64,000 nt of DNA from an uncultured Sphingomonadaceae bacterium (GCA_903871605.1 CAIQHF010000012.1:186001-250000), one strand, 5' to 3'; shown: positions 46,166 through 56,500, counted from the first letter of the stretch. Translations and numbers: made by a program. The notes: generated from the sequence alone by a model not told the origin.

Positions 46166-47235
46166 AGCGCGTGGCCGGTGCGATCGCGCTTGGTGGCAAG
46201 ATAATCGGCGTTGAAGCGGTTCGCGGCGGCGCGATGCGGCACGCGCTCGGCGATCTCGATCCCGGCCTCGGCCAGCCCGGCCACCTTCGCGGGATTGTTG
46301 GTGAGCAAGCGGATGCGGGGCTGGCCGAGCAGATCGAGCATCCGCGCGGCGGCCCCGAAATCGCGCGCATCGATCGCGAAGCCGAGCCGGAGATTGGCAT
46401 CGACCGTATCGTAGCCCTGGTCCTGCAGCGCATAGGCGCGCAGCTTGTTGATCAGGCCGATGCCGCGCCCCTCCTGGCGCAGATAGAGCAATATCCCCCA
46501 TCCCTCCGCCGCCATCCGTTCCAGCGCGGCGTCGAGCTGCGGCCCGCAATCGCATTTGAGCGAGCCGAACACGTCTCCGGTCAGGCATTCGCTGTGCAGC
46601 CGCACCAGCGGCGGCCGGCCATTGGGTGCGCCGATGATCAGCGCGACATGTTCGACCGCCTCCTCGCTCGACCTGAACGCGACGATCTCGCTCGCGGCAT
46701 GCGCCGTCACGGGCAATCGCGCGCGCGACGCGATGCGCAGGTGCGAGGCGGCGTCATAGTCTCGGATCGCCGCGGCCGTGAGCGTTGGCGCGTCGACATG
46801 GAGCGGCGTGTCGCGCACGAAAAAGGCGGGGAGCAGCCCGGCGAGACGCGCAAGCTTGAGCGCGGCGGCGGCCTCTCCGGCGGCGGCGAGCGGCTGCGTC
46901 GCGAAGGGCCCCTTGAAGGGCGTCGACAAATCACGAGACGGATCGGCGAGCGCGGTCGCGGTGTCGAGATCGAGCCACGGCACCTGCGCGATCCGCACCG
47001 CGCCCTGCCCGGCGGATTCGGCTGCGGCGCGCTGGTTGTCGAGTCGCAGCGTCTGCGCGCGCTCGGGCGACAGCAGGATATCGTAGCGCGCGTCGGGTGC
47101 GAAATCGGCGAGACGCGCCGCATCGGCGGTCTCGATCGGCAAGAGCGCGAGGGCGGCTGTCCCCTCGCCTATCATGATCGGCCAGCCGCGCCGGAGTGCG
47201 TCGATCCCGCGGGCGACATCGCGCGCCGCGGTCAC
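46162..47235 (-). CDS. ribA: GTP cyclohydrolase II with N-terminal extension
   Basis: Opens GTP in riboflavin synthesis. The C-terminal ~200 residues are a full RibA domain: zinc cysteines in HSECLTGDVFGSLKCDCG, catalytic RQEGRGIGLINK, and TNNPAKV. The first ~150 residues (IDALRRGWPIMIGEGTA...) resemble a degenerate RibB domain or the alphaproteobacterial N-domain, with none of the RibB acidic motifs seen. GTG start at 47235 overlaps xthA (GTGA). Total 357 residues. Confidence 0.92.
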   Translation of the reverse strand: MTAARDVARGIDALRRGWPIMIGEGTAALALLPIETADAARLADFAPDARYDILLSPERAQTLRLDNQRAAAESAGQGAVRIAQVPWLDLDTATALADPSRDLSTPFKGPFATQPLAAAGEAAAALKLARLAGLLPAFFVRDTPLHVDAPTLTAAAIRDYDAASHLRIASRARLPVTAHAASEIVAFRSSEEAVEHVALIIGAPNGRPPLVRLHSECLTGDVFGSLKCDCGPQLDAALERMAAEGWGILLYLRQEGRGIGLINKLRAYALQDQGYDTVDANLRLGFAIDARDFGAAARMLDLLGQPRIRLLTNNPAKVAGLAEAGIEIAERVPHRAAANRFNADYLATKRDRTGHAL

Positions 47236-48023
47236 CAATCGAACTCGGTGACGAGCGGAACATGGTCGGATGGCCGTGTCCAGCTGCGGCAATCCTCATG
47301 GACGCGGTGCGCGACCGCGGTCGCCGCGACCTCCGGGCTCGCCCACATATGATCGAGCCGGCGCCCACGATCGGAGGCGAGCCAATCCTTCGCCCGGTAG
47401 CTCCACCATGTCCAAAGTCGTTGCGGAGCCGGCACGAAATGACGGCCGAGATCGACCCAGTTATGCGCCGCCTGCAGTCGTGCGAGCGCGGCGACCTCGA
47501 CAGGCGTGTGGCTGACGACGTCGAGCAGTTGCTTGTGGCTCCAGACGTCCGATTCGAGCGGCGCGATGTTGAAATCACCGACGATCAGCGTCGGCTCGCG
47601 CAGATCCGCCGACCAGCGCGTCATCCGCTCCAGAAACGCCAGCTTCTGCGCGAATTTGGCGTTGAGCGCGGGATCGGGGATGTCGCCGCCGGCGGGGACA
47701 TAGACATTCTCGAGCCGGATGCCGTTGGGCAGGCATGCGCCGACATGCCGCGCCTCGCCATTATCCTGCCAGTCGTGCCGGCCGTGCGCGTGCAGCGGCA
47801 GTCGGCTGAGGATCGCGACGCCGTGGTGCATGCGCTGCCCCGCGAGCAGGCGGTGGACATAGCCGAGATCGGCGAAGGGCGCGTGCGGGAAGGTCGGGTC
47901 GTCGACCTTGGTTTCCTGCAGGCACAGCACATCGGGCTGCTCGTCGACGAGAAATTGCCGCACGATGTCGATCCGCGCGCGGACCGAGTTGATGTTCCAG
48001 GAGGCGATCTTGGTGACGGGCAT
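47232..48023 (-). CDS. xthA: Exodeoxyribonuclease III
   Basis: Apurinic/apyrimidinic endonuclease and 3' exonuclease of base-excision repair. It is 263 residues from MPVTKIASWNINSVRARID, with CLQETKVDD, LIVGDFNIAPLE and the C-terminal SDHVPLVTEF catalytic motifs. The ORF is longer upstream, but 48023 matches the family. Confidence 0.95.
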   Translation of the reverse strand: MPVTKIASWNINSVRARIDIVRQFLVDEQPDVLCLQETKVDDPTFPHAPFADLGYVHRLLAGQRMHHGVAILSRLPLHAHGRHDWQDNGEARHVGACLPNGIRLENVYVPAGGDIPDPALNAKFAQKLAFLERMTRWSADLREPTLIVGDFNIAPLESDVWSHKQLLDVVSHTPVEVAALARLQAAHNWVDLGRHFVPAPQRLWTWWSYRAKDWLASDRGRRLDHMWASPEVAATAVAHRVHEDCRSWTRPSDHVPLVTEFDW

Positions 48024-48074
48024 TCGGCGCGATGTAGCCACTCGGTCGCCTCTCCGCCAGCCGATCCGGACATG

Positions 48075-48110
48075 GAAAGGCCTCCGTTCCGGGGGCATGG
48101 AACGGAGGCC
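48075..48110 (-). terminator. Rho-independent terminator downstream of lolA
   Basis: 12-bp perfect stem GGCCTCCGTTCC / GGAACGGAGGCC with an 8-base loop, followed on the minus strand by TTTCC. It is the strongest terminator-like hairpin in the window. Oriented to stop transcripts from lolA before xthA. Confidence 0.6.
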
Positions 48111-48230
48111 GACCTAGCGTTCGTCACGCAGGCGGGACACGAGGTGGGGTGCTCCGGACAACAGGGGGAATTCCGGAGCGACCTCGTGGCCGCAGGGACG
48201 GTTTAGGACCGCCTAGCTGTCGCTGCGATG
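48079..48230 (-). ncRNA. Candidate small RNA between lolA and xthA
   Basis: The 277-bp gap contains three hairpins in order on the minus strand: a small one (CGGT/ACCG, 48199-48211), a long two-part stem (CACGAGGT plus GCTCCGGA pairing ACCTCGTG and TCCGGAGC, 48138-48188) with a C-rich side (CACCCCACC as minus RNA), and the terminator at 48079-48110. This layout fits an sRNA or a processed 3' UTR of lolA. No convincing promoter was found. Speculative. Confidence 0.28.
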
Positions 48231-48300
48231 AACGACGCGGTTAAGGAATGTTCATGCGCGCGGGACACCGAGGCAGGCGCTCCGTTCGTCGTGCCCGGCG

Positions 48301-48921
48301 CTAGTGTCGCGGCCCCTGCTGGCGCGGATCGACCCAGCGGAACGCCGAATCATCGATCGGACCGTTGAATCGCTGGTTGGAGAGCCGCACCGTCGTCCGG
48401 TTGTTCTGCGCGTCCAGTACGGTCCAGCCGTCGAGCATCAGCGCGCCGGGGGCACCGGCCTGGCGGCGGAAGGCGACGGTGATGCTGCCATATTCGCGGT
48501 GCTTGGGGTCCTGGCCCGCGACCAGGATCAGCCCGGGGCTTCCGCTGGGGATCGTCCGCGCAACCCGGCCGATATCCTTGTTCGGATCGAGCAGCAGCGC
48601 GAGCGGCGTGTTGCCGATCGGCCAGCGCGACACCTGCTTGACCGAGTAATCGATCATCGTCAGCGCCTTGCCGTCGCCGACGACGAGCAGCGGCACACCC
48701 TGCTGATATTGAAAGCGCACCTTGCCCGGCTTCTTGAGCTGGAGCGTGCCGGTCAGCGTGCGGCCGTTGCGATCGGTCTGGGTGAAGTCGGCGGTCATCG
48801 TCTGCACGCCGCGCAGATGCGCCTGTACGGCCATGAGGTCCGGGGATAGCGCTTGCGGCGGCGCGCTGGCGATAAGCGCCGGGGCAACTAGCATTGATGA
48901 GGCAAGCGGCGGGACGCGCAT
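48301..48921 (-). CDS. lolA: Outer-membrane lipoprotein carrier protein LolA
   Basis: Periplasmic chaperone that ferries lipoproteins from LolCDE to the outer membrane. It is 206 residues from MRVPPLASSMLVAPALIAS (signal peptide; GGAG six bases upstream). Conserved: MTADFTQTDRNGRTLTGTLQLKKPGKVRFQY and the LolA-type beta sheet. In sphingomonads it usually adjoins ftsK; here two small genes intervene. Confidence 0.93.
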   Translation of the reverse strand: MRVPPLASSMLVAPALIASAPPQALSPDLMAVQAHLRGVQTMTADFTQTDRNGRTLTGTLQLKKPGKVRFQYQQGVPLLVVGDGKALTMIDYSVKQVSRWPIGNTPLALLLDPNKDIGRVARTIPSGSPGLILVAGQDPKHREYGSITVAFRRQAGAPGALMLDGWTVLDAQNNRTTVRLSNQRFNGPIDDSAFRWVDPRQQGPRH

Positions 48922-48983
48922 GAGGTGCTCCAAGAAGGTTAGGGAATTGTTCAAGCGCCGAAGCGTTTGAACCGACCGTGAAT

Positions 48984-49401
48984 TCAGCCGAACGTTAGCC
49001 GACCGTATCTACTTCGATCGAGCTTGAGATCGCAAAGGGAGAGGATATCCATGCCTAGGATAGCGTCTTGGGGGAAGCTGTCCTTCAGTTCGAAACCGTC
49101 GGTTTCGGGGAACGTAGGGAAAGCGTGGCGGCTCGTCCGGATCGATGTCCGGCATCAGCGCGATTCGGAAAATGAAGCGGTACGCGTGGCCCTCCCCGTG
49201 TGCGGAGAGTAGCGGTCGCTTACCGGTTGCAATGAGACCAAGCCGTTCCGCTACCGATATCTTAATGCCGCTTGTTGTCGCGCTGGTGTCAATAAGCGCG
49301 CGACCATTGACACCCTCAACGACAAGTCCGGCGTCTGGCGGAAGAAGCGTGACCGGGATTAGAATACGTCGATTGGACCGGGTCAGCTCAATGCTGAACA
49401 T
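48984..49401 (-). pseudogene. Frameshifted retropepsin-like aspartic protease
   Basis: The first ~95 codons (from 49401, MFSIELTRSNRRILIPVTLL) read as a retropepsin-fold domain with ALIDTSATTSGIKISVAERLGL; the canonical active site DTGA is DTSA here. Around 49113 one extra base shifts the frame; in the next frame the expected end continues (FELKDSFPQDAILGMDILSL, the second retropepsin motif) and stops at 48984. As it stands, the unshifted ORF ends at 49009 with an unrelated tail. Both lesions argue for a decayed gene, barring sequencing error. Confidence 0.72.
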
Positions 49402-49639
49402 GCGACCATAGACCTAAGTCAATCGGTTCGTCGGTAACTTCCTGGATCGAGAACAAGCCGTCGGGAAACTGGGCCCGAGCCGCTCTGAGTGCGTCGCCCG
49501 GCTGAATGAAAAATCCGATAATTTCGCGCGATCTCATCAACGCATATTCGCCGGCATGATCCGGCAACCATGCCGCCAATCCGCGCTGAAAGGCATCGTA
49601 ATTCTCGTCGACTTCCCGCGCCTGTGCGGATTGCGGCAT
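49388..49639 (-). CDS. Small conserved hypothetical protein partnered with the retropepsin
   Basis: An 83-residue protein from MPQSAQAREVDENYDAFQRG (GGGAG about seven bases upstream). Contains HAGEYALMRSREIIGFFIQP and FPDGLFSIQEVTDEPIDLGL, a pattern seen in small proteins encoded directly upstream of retropepsin-like proteases. It overlaps the decayed protease gene by 14 bases. Function unknown; possibly left without its partner. Confidence 0.65.
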   Translation of the reverse strand: MPQSAQAREVDENYDAFQRGLAAWLPDHAGEYALMRSREIIGFFIQPGDALRAARAQFPDGLFSIQEVTDEPIDLGLWSHVQH

Positions 49640-49725
49640 GGCGATCTCCCGAAACGAGAGTCTCATATCAGGCAACGCGGCTCGATCCCGATGAGTCGAC
49701 CGTGCAAACAGCGAGTCGAACCGAG

Positions 49726-52083
49726 CTACACCGCCTGCCCGTCCCGGTCGATCAGCACCTCGCGGCGGCCGACATGATCGGGCGCGCCGACCTTGCCGTC
49801 CTTCTCCATCCGCTCGATCAGCCGCGCCGCCGAGTTGTAGCCGATGCGCAGCTGGCGCTGGACGTAGCTGGTCGACGCCTTTTGCGACGAGGCGACCACC
49901 TCGACCGCCTTGCGGTAGAGCGCGGCATCGGGCGAATCATCGTCGGCGGGCTGGCCGTCGAGCGCGAAACCGCCGTCCTCGGGCTCCTCGGTGACCGCAG
50001 AGATATAGTCGGGCGTTCCCTGCCCGCGCCAGTGATCGGCGACCGCGCGGACCTCCTCGTCGCTGACGAACGGGCCGTGGACGCGCGCGATCTGCTTGCC
50101 GCCTGGCATGTAGAGCATGTCGCCCTTGCCGAGCAGCTGCTCGGCGCCCTGTTCGCCCAGGATCGTGCGCGAATCGATCTTGCTGGTGACCGAGAAGCTG
50201 ATTCGGGTGGGCAGGTTGGCCTTGATCACGCCGGTGATGACGTCGACCGACGGGCGCTGCGTCGCCATGATCAGGTGGATGCCGGCGGCGCGCGCCTTCT
50301 GCGCCAAGCGCTGGATGAGGAATTCGACCTCCTTGCCCGCGGTCATCATCAGGTCGGCGAGCTCGTCGACGATCACCACGATCTGCGGCAGCGGCTCGAA
50401 CTCGAGCTCTTCCTCCTCGTAGATCGGATGCCCCGAATCGGCGTCGTAACCGGTCTGCACGCGCCGCCCGAGTTTTTGACCACGCGACTTCGCCGCCCGC
50501 ACCTTCTCGTTGAACGAGGCGAGGCTGCGCACTCCCACCGACGACATCTTGCGGTAGCGCTCCTCCATCTGCTCGACCGCCCATTTGAGCGCGCGCACCG
50601 CCTTGGCGGGCTCGGTGACGACCGGCGAGAGCAAATGCGGGATGCCGTCGTAGATGCTGAGCTCGAGCATCTTGGGATCGATCATGATCATCCGGCACGT
50701 CTTGGGCGAATGCCGGAACAGCAGCGACATGATCATCGCGTTGAGGCCGACCGACTTGCCCGAGCCCGTGGTGCCCGCGATCAGCAGATGCGGCATCGGC
50801 GCCAGATCGGCGATCACCGGATCGCCCGCGATATTCTTGCCGAGGATGATCGGCAGCTGCGCCGAATGATCCTCGAAGGCGGGATCGCCGACCAGTTCGG
50901 ACAGCACGACCGATTCGCGCTTCACATTGGGCAGCTCGATGCCGATCACCGAGCGGCCGGGGATCGTCGCGATGCGCGCGGACAGCGCGGACATGTTGCG
51001 CGCGATATCGTCGGCGAGCGCGATCACGCGGCTCGCCTTGATGCCTGCGGCCGGCTCGAGCTCGTACATCGTCACCACCGGGCCGGGGCGCACCGCGCCG
51101 ATCTTGCCCTTGACGTGGAAGTCGTCGAGCACGGTGACGAGCAGCTGCGCGTTGCGCTCGAGCGCGGCCTTGTCGATCGCCTTGCCGGTGTTGGGCGGCG
51201 GCGGCGCGAGCAGGTCGATCGAGGGCAGGACATATTCGTCGCGCAGATCGAGCGAGGCCTGACGCGCAGCCTCGGGCTTGCGCGGAGCCGCCGCGGCGGA
51301 ACGGTCGGCGATGATCGGGCGCGACGGCGCGCGCGTCGGCTCGGCCGCTGCGCGGACCTTGGGCGGGGCGACGAAGTCGTCGTCGTCGTCGTCGTCGAAG
51401 TCGTCGTCGCTCACGGCCGTCTCGCGGCGCGGCGCGCGGACCTTGGCGACGCGGACGACCGGTCGCGCGGTGCTCCGTCCGGCGCGCGCGAGCCAGGCGC
51501 GCTCGTCCGCCTCGAGCCCGATCGCGACGATCCACAGCCACAGCCCGATCCCCGTCGCGATCAGCTCGATCGCGTAGCGCAGCGGCACGGCGAAGCCGTG
51601 CGCGGGGAGCAGCGCGATCCCCGCCTCGATCGCGCGGCTGCCGAGATAGCCGAGAGCGCCGCCCCAGCCCGCGGGCAGCCACAGGCTCGTTTCTTCGCGA
51701 AACAGCGCCATCGCGGTGCCGACGAGCAGCGTCGCGAGCACCGTCAGCAGCGCCGCCCTGCCCCACCGCCCCGAATCGCGTCCCCGCACCAGCCGCAGCC
51801 CGGGCACGAACACGATCGGCACCCAGGCGGCGGCGGCAGGCCCGAACAGCGTCAGCCCGAGATCCGCGATCCATGCGCCCGGTCCGCCGATCCAGTTGAG
51901 CGGCGCGCCGCCGGCGACCGTGTTGAGCGCGGAGTCGCTGCGATGATAGGTGGCGAGCGCGATCGCGCACAATATGGCGGATGCGATCAGCACGATGCCC
52001 GCTGCGATCCCGCCGCTGCGCGCGACCGCGGACGCAATCCGTTCGCGCCAGGGTGCGCCGCGCACCGCCATGTTGCTCGCCAT
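49726..52083 (-). CDS. ftsK: DNA translocase FtsK
   Basis: Septal motor that clears chromosomes and activates XerCD at dif. It is 785 residues: four N-terminal transmembrane helices, a short linker with a (GAC)n-encoded Asp run (DDDFDDDDDDDF), the alpha domain, the RecA-like motor with Walker A GTTGSGKSVGLN and Walker B IVVIVDELADLMM, and a C-terminal gamma winged helix (RQLRIGYNSAARLIERMEKD) that reads KOPS. Short linker compared with E. coli. Confidence 0.97.
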   Translation of the reverse strand: MASNMAVRGAPWRERIASAVARSGGIAAGIVLIASAILCAIALATYHRSDSALNTVAGGAPLNWIGGPGAWIADLGLTLFGPAAAAWVPIVFVPGLRLVRGRDSGRWGRAALLTVLATLLVGTAMALFREETSLWLPAGWGGALGYLGSRAIEAGIALLPAHGFAVPLRYAIELIATGIGLWLWIVAIGLEADERAWLARAGRSTARPVVRVAKVRAPRRETAVSDDDFDDDDDDDFVAPPKVRAAAEPTRAPSRPIIADRSAAAAPRKPEAARQASLDLRDEYVLPSIDLLAPPPPNTGKAIDKAALERNAQLLVTVLDDFHVKGKIGAVRPGPVVTMYELEPAAGIKASRVIALADDIARNMSALSARIATIPGRSVIGIELPNVKRESVVLSELVGDPAFEDHSAQLPIILGKNIAGDPVIADLAPMPHLLIAGTTGSGKSVGLNAMIMSLLFRHSPKTCRMIMIDPKMLELSIYDGIPHLLSPVVTEPAKAVRALKWAVEQMEERYRKMSSVGVRSLASFNEKVRAAKSRGQKLGRRVQTGYDADSGHPIYEEEELEFEPLPQIVVIVDELADLMMTAGKEVEFLIQRLAQKARAAGIHLIMATQRPSVDVITGVIKANLPTRISFSVTSKIDSRTILGEQGAEQLLGKGDMLYMPGGKQIARVHGPFVSDEEVRAVADHWRGQGTPDYISAVTEEPEDGGFALDGQPADDDSPDAALYRKAVEVVASSQKASTSYVQRQLRIGYNSAARLIERMEKDGKVGAPDHVGRREVLIDRDGQAV
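51376..51396. repeat. GTC/GAC trinucleotide tract in ftsK
   Basis: A run of GTC units (reading GAC on the coding strand) followed by an interrupted second run to about 51409, encoding an Asp stretch in the linker. Prone to slippage but always by whole codons. Confidence 0.8.
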
Positions 52084-52145
52084 GCCCGTTGCTCCCCGGC
52101 GGGGCGCTCGGCGTACCGGCGTGCCCCAAATGTTCCGCGGCAGGC

Positions 52146-52174
52146 AACATGTCTTTGGGTTTCCAACAAGTCAA
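52146..52174 (-). promoter_or_regulatory. Predicted ftsK promoter
   Basis: On the minus strand TTGACT, 17 bp, CATGTT, with an unusually A+T-rich spacer for this genome. It would give a leader of about 55 bases before the ftsK ATG at 52083. Confidence 0.4.
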
Positions 52175-52211
52175 CTTTGTCATCGCGTCGCGTCGGGGCT
52201 AGAGCGTTCGG

Positions 52212-53444
52212 ATGACCGATATCCGCTCCAGCATTCCCCGCGCCGACGTGATCATCCTGGGCGCCGGGCTTGTCGGCTGCGCGTTGGCGCTCGCGCTGGC
52301 GAGGGGCGGCGTGACCAGCATCCTGGTCGATCCCGCCGACCCCCAGGCGATCTACGGCGCGACCAGCGACGGGCGCGCGTCGGCGGTATCGAGCAGCACG
52401 TGGCGGATGTTCGACGCGCTCGGTCTGAACGATCGCTTCGCGCCCCATGCCTCGCCGATCGAGCGGATCGAGGTCGGCGAGCAGGGCGCGCAGGGGCTGC
52501 TCGTCTTCCAGCCCGATCTCGCCAACGACGGCCCGCTCGGGATGATGGTTGAGAACCGGACCTTGCGGGTCGGCCTGCGGGAAGCCGCCGCGGCCGCCGA
52601 GGGTGTCACGCTGCTGATGCCCGCCAAGGCCGACGCCGTCGTGCGTGATGCCGACGGCGTCAGCGTCACGCTTGCCGACGGGCGCCGGATCGCGGGCGCG
52701 CTGCTGGTCGGCGCCGAAGGCCGCCGCTCGCCGACGCGCGACGATGCCGGCATCGCGGTCGCGCGGTGGAGCTACGATCATGTCGCGATCGTCGGGATGC
52801 TCGATCACAGCGTCGATCACCGCAATATCGCGCACGAGCTCTTCTACACCGCCGGGCCGTTCGCGCTGCTGCCGATGCAGGGCGGGCATCGCTCGGCGCT
52901 GGTGTGGACGGTGTCCGAGGCCGACGCGCCCGCGATGCTGACGCTCTCTCCGCGCGCCTTCCTCGCCGAGGCCGACAAGCGGATGCAGGGGCTGCTCGGC
53001 ACGCTGTCGCTGGTCGGTCCCCTGTCGAGCTATCCGCTCGGTTTCCATCATGCCGCGCACATTGTCGCCGCGCGGCTCGCGCTGGTCGGCGACGCCGCGC
53101 ACGGCATCCATCCGATCGCCGGCCAGGGCGTCAATCTCGGCTTCCGCGATGCCGCGGCGCTCGCTGAGGTGCTCGTCGAAGGCGTGCGGCTCGGGCTCGA
53201 TCCGGGCGATGCGCAGCTGCTCCAGCGCTACGAGCGCTGGCGCGGGCTCGACACCTTCACGGTGGCCGCGGCGACCGACGGTCTGACGCGGCTGTTCGGG
53301 GTGCCGGGGCGGGCCGCGTCGCGGGTCCGGCGGCTGGGCATCGGCATCGTCGAGCGCGTGCCGCCGCTCAAGGATTTCTTCATGGCCGAAGCGCGCGGCG
53401 AGAGCGGCGCGCTGCCTAGGCTGTTGGCGGGGCAGGCGATCTAA
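52212..53444 (+). CDS. UbiH/UbiF/COQ6-family FAD-dependent ubiquinone hydroxylase
   Basis: Flavin monooxygenase that hydroxylates the ring of ubiquinone intermediates. It is 410 residues: FAD motif VIILGAGLVGCALALAL, the DG motif GALLVGAEGRRSPTR, and the second FAD motif ALVGDAAHGIHPIAGQGVNLG characteristic of UbiH. Which ring position it acts on cannot be told. Divergent from ftsK. Confidence 0.91.
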   Translation: MTDIRSSIPRADVIILGAGLVGCALALALARGGVTSILVDPADPQAIYGATSDGRASAVSSSTWRMFDALGLNDRFAPHASPIERIEVGEQGAQGLLVFQPDLANDGPLGMMVENRTLRVGLREAAAAAEGVTLLMPAKADAVVRDADGVSVTLADGRRIAGALLVGAEGRRSPTRDDAGIAVARWSYDHVAIVGMLDHSVDHRNIAHELFYTAGPFALLPMQGGHRSALVWTVSEADAPAMLTLSPRAFLAEADKRMQGLLGTLSLVGPLSSYPLGFHHAAHIVAARLALVGDAAHGIHPIAGQGVNLGFRDAAALAEVLVEGVRLGLDPGDAQLLQRYERWRGLDTFTVAAATDGLTRLFGVPGRAASRVRRLGIGIVERVPPLKDFFMAEARGESGALPRLLAGQAI

Positions 53445-53565
53445 GAGGCACGCGGCAAATGCAGGCAAGCGCTGGCGCCCGGATGGCTCCTGGGGGTCGC
53501 CTTTCGCACCTGCCGATCGGTTGATTTGGCCCCCGGTGGACGCGCATCGCGAGAGCGGTTTTCTC

Positions 53566-56500
53566 CTATGAGAGCGTGATCAGCCGGCCGATCTCTTCGG
53601 TGGAATCCATGGTCTGCCGCCGCGCCGCCAGCAGCGCCCGCTGGGCGCGCTGCACTTTGCTCCATGCGTCGCCATCGTCGGCCAGCCGATCGAACCAAGC
53701 GCCATACGTCTCTTCGCCATCGGCCCCTCCGGCGATCGCCAAGTCTTCGATCACGGCGCCATCTTCGCGGAGCGCCTCGGCGAGCCGTCGCGACAGGATC
53801 ACAGGAACCTCGAACGCCATCGCCTGTAAAACCTCGGGCAGCGAACGCAGGAACGGCGGCGCCACCGCGACGAGGCAGCGATCGTGGAGCGCACGCAAGG
53901 CCGACGCGTTCTTGGGTGCGACGATCTCCGGCGTGATCTCGGGCGCCTCGCCTGCGATCCGCAATGCGAGCCGGGTCTGCCAGCCCCCGCAGACGAGGAT
54001 TGGCGCGCTGCGGCATTGCGGCATATGCTCGGCAAGCCACGAGAGAGCCTCGGGGCTCGTGCGCGCGCCGCCCAGCAGCAGCAGCTCGTTGCGATCCGCC
54101 CGGTCGGGACGCGTCGTCGCCTCCAACGGCGGCGTCGCGATCGCGATCGCCCTCCCGAGCCCCGCCGCTTCGATCAGCCTACGCTCGCGTTGATCGCAGG
54201 CGATCCAGAGCGACACCACCGTCGAGGTCCGCAATTCGAGCCTGATGCCGTCGAGCAGCGCGTCAAGCGAAGCCGAGCCGCCAAGTAGGCCTGGTGTCTG
54301 GAGGCCGCCGGTGTCGCAGAGGATCCGCAGACCGGTCTTCTGCCGCACGGCCTCGAGCAGCGGCGCGAAACGCGCGAGTTGATCCCGCCCGAGCAACAGC
54401 ACATGCGAGAAGCGCCGACCGATGTCCGCCAAGATATGCCCGGGGTCTTCGCCCGGCATCCACCCGCGTCTGACCGTGACCATCGGGTCCTCAAATTCGT
54501 CGACGTCGGGATCGGGGCGCAGCACCAGCAATTCGAAAGCCAGGCCGGCGGTTGCGATCGCGGCGATCGTCGCGACGCCCGAGCCCGCACTGCCGGAATG
54601 AGGAATGGTTTCGGCGATCACCAGCATGCGGTGGCGCCCGATCGCGGTCGTGCTGGCGAGACCATTTGGTGCAAGAGCGCTCGCTGTCGGTCGATCGCGC
54701 AAGGCGTCGCTATGCTTCCCGGCGAACAGCGTGCGATTGCGCTCGATCGCGGCAAAGGCGCTGGACGGCGGACGCCCCTTGCCGAAGCTCGCATGCTCGA
54801 AATGGACGACCTGCACGTCGGCGATCACGACCGCCCGCTTGCCGAGCTGCGCGCGCATCCGGAAACTGAGATCTACGTCCTCATAATAGCCCGGCGAAAA
54901 GGCCTCATCGAGGCCACCGATCGCGCGTAGATCGTCACGCCGGAAACCGAAGAAGCAGCCGGCACAATAATCGGCGTCGATCGGGTTCCCGAAATAGGCA
55001 TCCCACGGATTCTCGAATCGACCCAGATTGACGATGCCGCCGTTCCTATCGACGAACGAGCCCGCCTCCTGCAGTGTTTCGTTGGGCAGTATCACGAGCG
55101 GTCCGAGCACGCCGATCGAATCGTCCGCCTCGAGCTCGGCCACCATCCGCCCGAACGCGTCAGGTTGAAACGACACGTCGTTGTTGGCGACGATGATGAA
55201 CTCGCCCGACGCCACTGCCAGCCCCGCCTCGATCGCTCGCGGATAGCCGATTGGCATCTCGAACTGGACCGACGTCACGCCGTTAGACCGTTCGATCAGA
55301 GGGGCCGTCGGATCGGTGCTGCCATTGTCGACGACGATCACTTCGACGCCGCCTGCATCCGACTGGACCATATGCGCGGCGGCAAAATAGGCGCATTCCA
55401 GAAACATCGCGGTGAACGGCGCTTCGTTGCACACCGGAACGATCACCGACAGTTTTGGATTGGCTGCGGCGAAGGGCCGAAAATCGAGCGGCACCCGTCT
55501 CTGCTTGTCGAGGCTCCGCAAGGCGCGGCGGTAAAATATCACCTTGGCCTCGTCGAGTAGCGGCTGTCGTTCGGCCAGCGGCGGCTCCGCCTTGAAGCCG
55601 CGCATACGCCCGACGAGCAGGAAATGTTCGAGCGACGACGCGATCCCGAGATACGCCATCTCGGCGGCGACGTGCGGCTGGCGCTGGGCGTAATAGTGCG
55701 GATCGAAATAGCGGTTGGGCCGACGGCCTTCGATGAGGCCGCGGTGAAGAAAGTGCCAGCTTGCCGACGGCACTTCGCCCGACGCGACCTTTTGGACGAC
55801 GTCGGGATAGAGTTCGAGATAATATCCGATGTCGACGTCCGGCGAAAAGGCGAGGTCCTGATAGATGCCGACCGTCAGGAAATGATGGAGCGCATCATGG
55901 TGCGTGCCGCGCAGCAGCGCGAAGCGGGCAATCGAGTGTAGCGCGAGATAATAATCGGGATCGAACAAGATGCTCGTGCGGCATCCCTCGAACATGCCGC
56001 GGACCAGATAATCCTCGAATGCCGGGCGCCCATCCGTGAGCGCGTTGAGCAGCCGGTAGGCGTGATGGCAAAAAAGCGGGTGCGGCGCCCATTGCTGCCG
56101 GTCGCCATCGAGCAGGAACTGCAGGTAGGAGATGGGGGCGCCCGTGAGGCCGCCGCCCCCCTTATGCCGGATACGAATCTGGCGGCAGAAATCGGCGGCG
56201 AACAGCCAATGACCGGTCTCGCCCCGCCCAGCGGCTTCGACGACGGCATCGACGTGCGCGCGCAACGAAGAGCGCCGCTCGCTCGCCAGCGCGGCATAGA
56301 TTTGCGGCATGTTCTCGCTAAACGCGGCAAGCAGCTGGCAACCGTGAAGGCGGCCGGCCGAGAGGAAATAGCGCGCGGGCGAAACAGCTGCCCCCGCCGA
56401 AAAGGTCGCGATCGCCTGGGCGTGCGCGCGTGCGAACCAGTCCGGATCGAAGGCCATACCTGATTGCATCCGGACGAGCGTCGATTTGTCCTCGTCCGCA

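Noticed and set aside
49009-49401. Treating the retropepsin ORF as intact
   Set aside because: The C-terminal tail after ~95 codons is out of frame with the family; the true continuation is in another frame.
49937-52183. 748-codon minus-strand frame overlapping ftsK
   Set aside because: Different frame of the same strand; the 49726-52083 frame carries all FtsK motifs.
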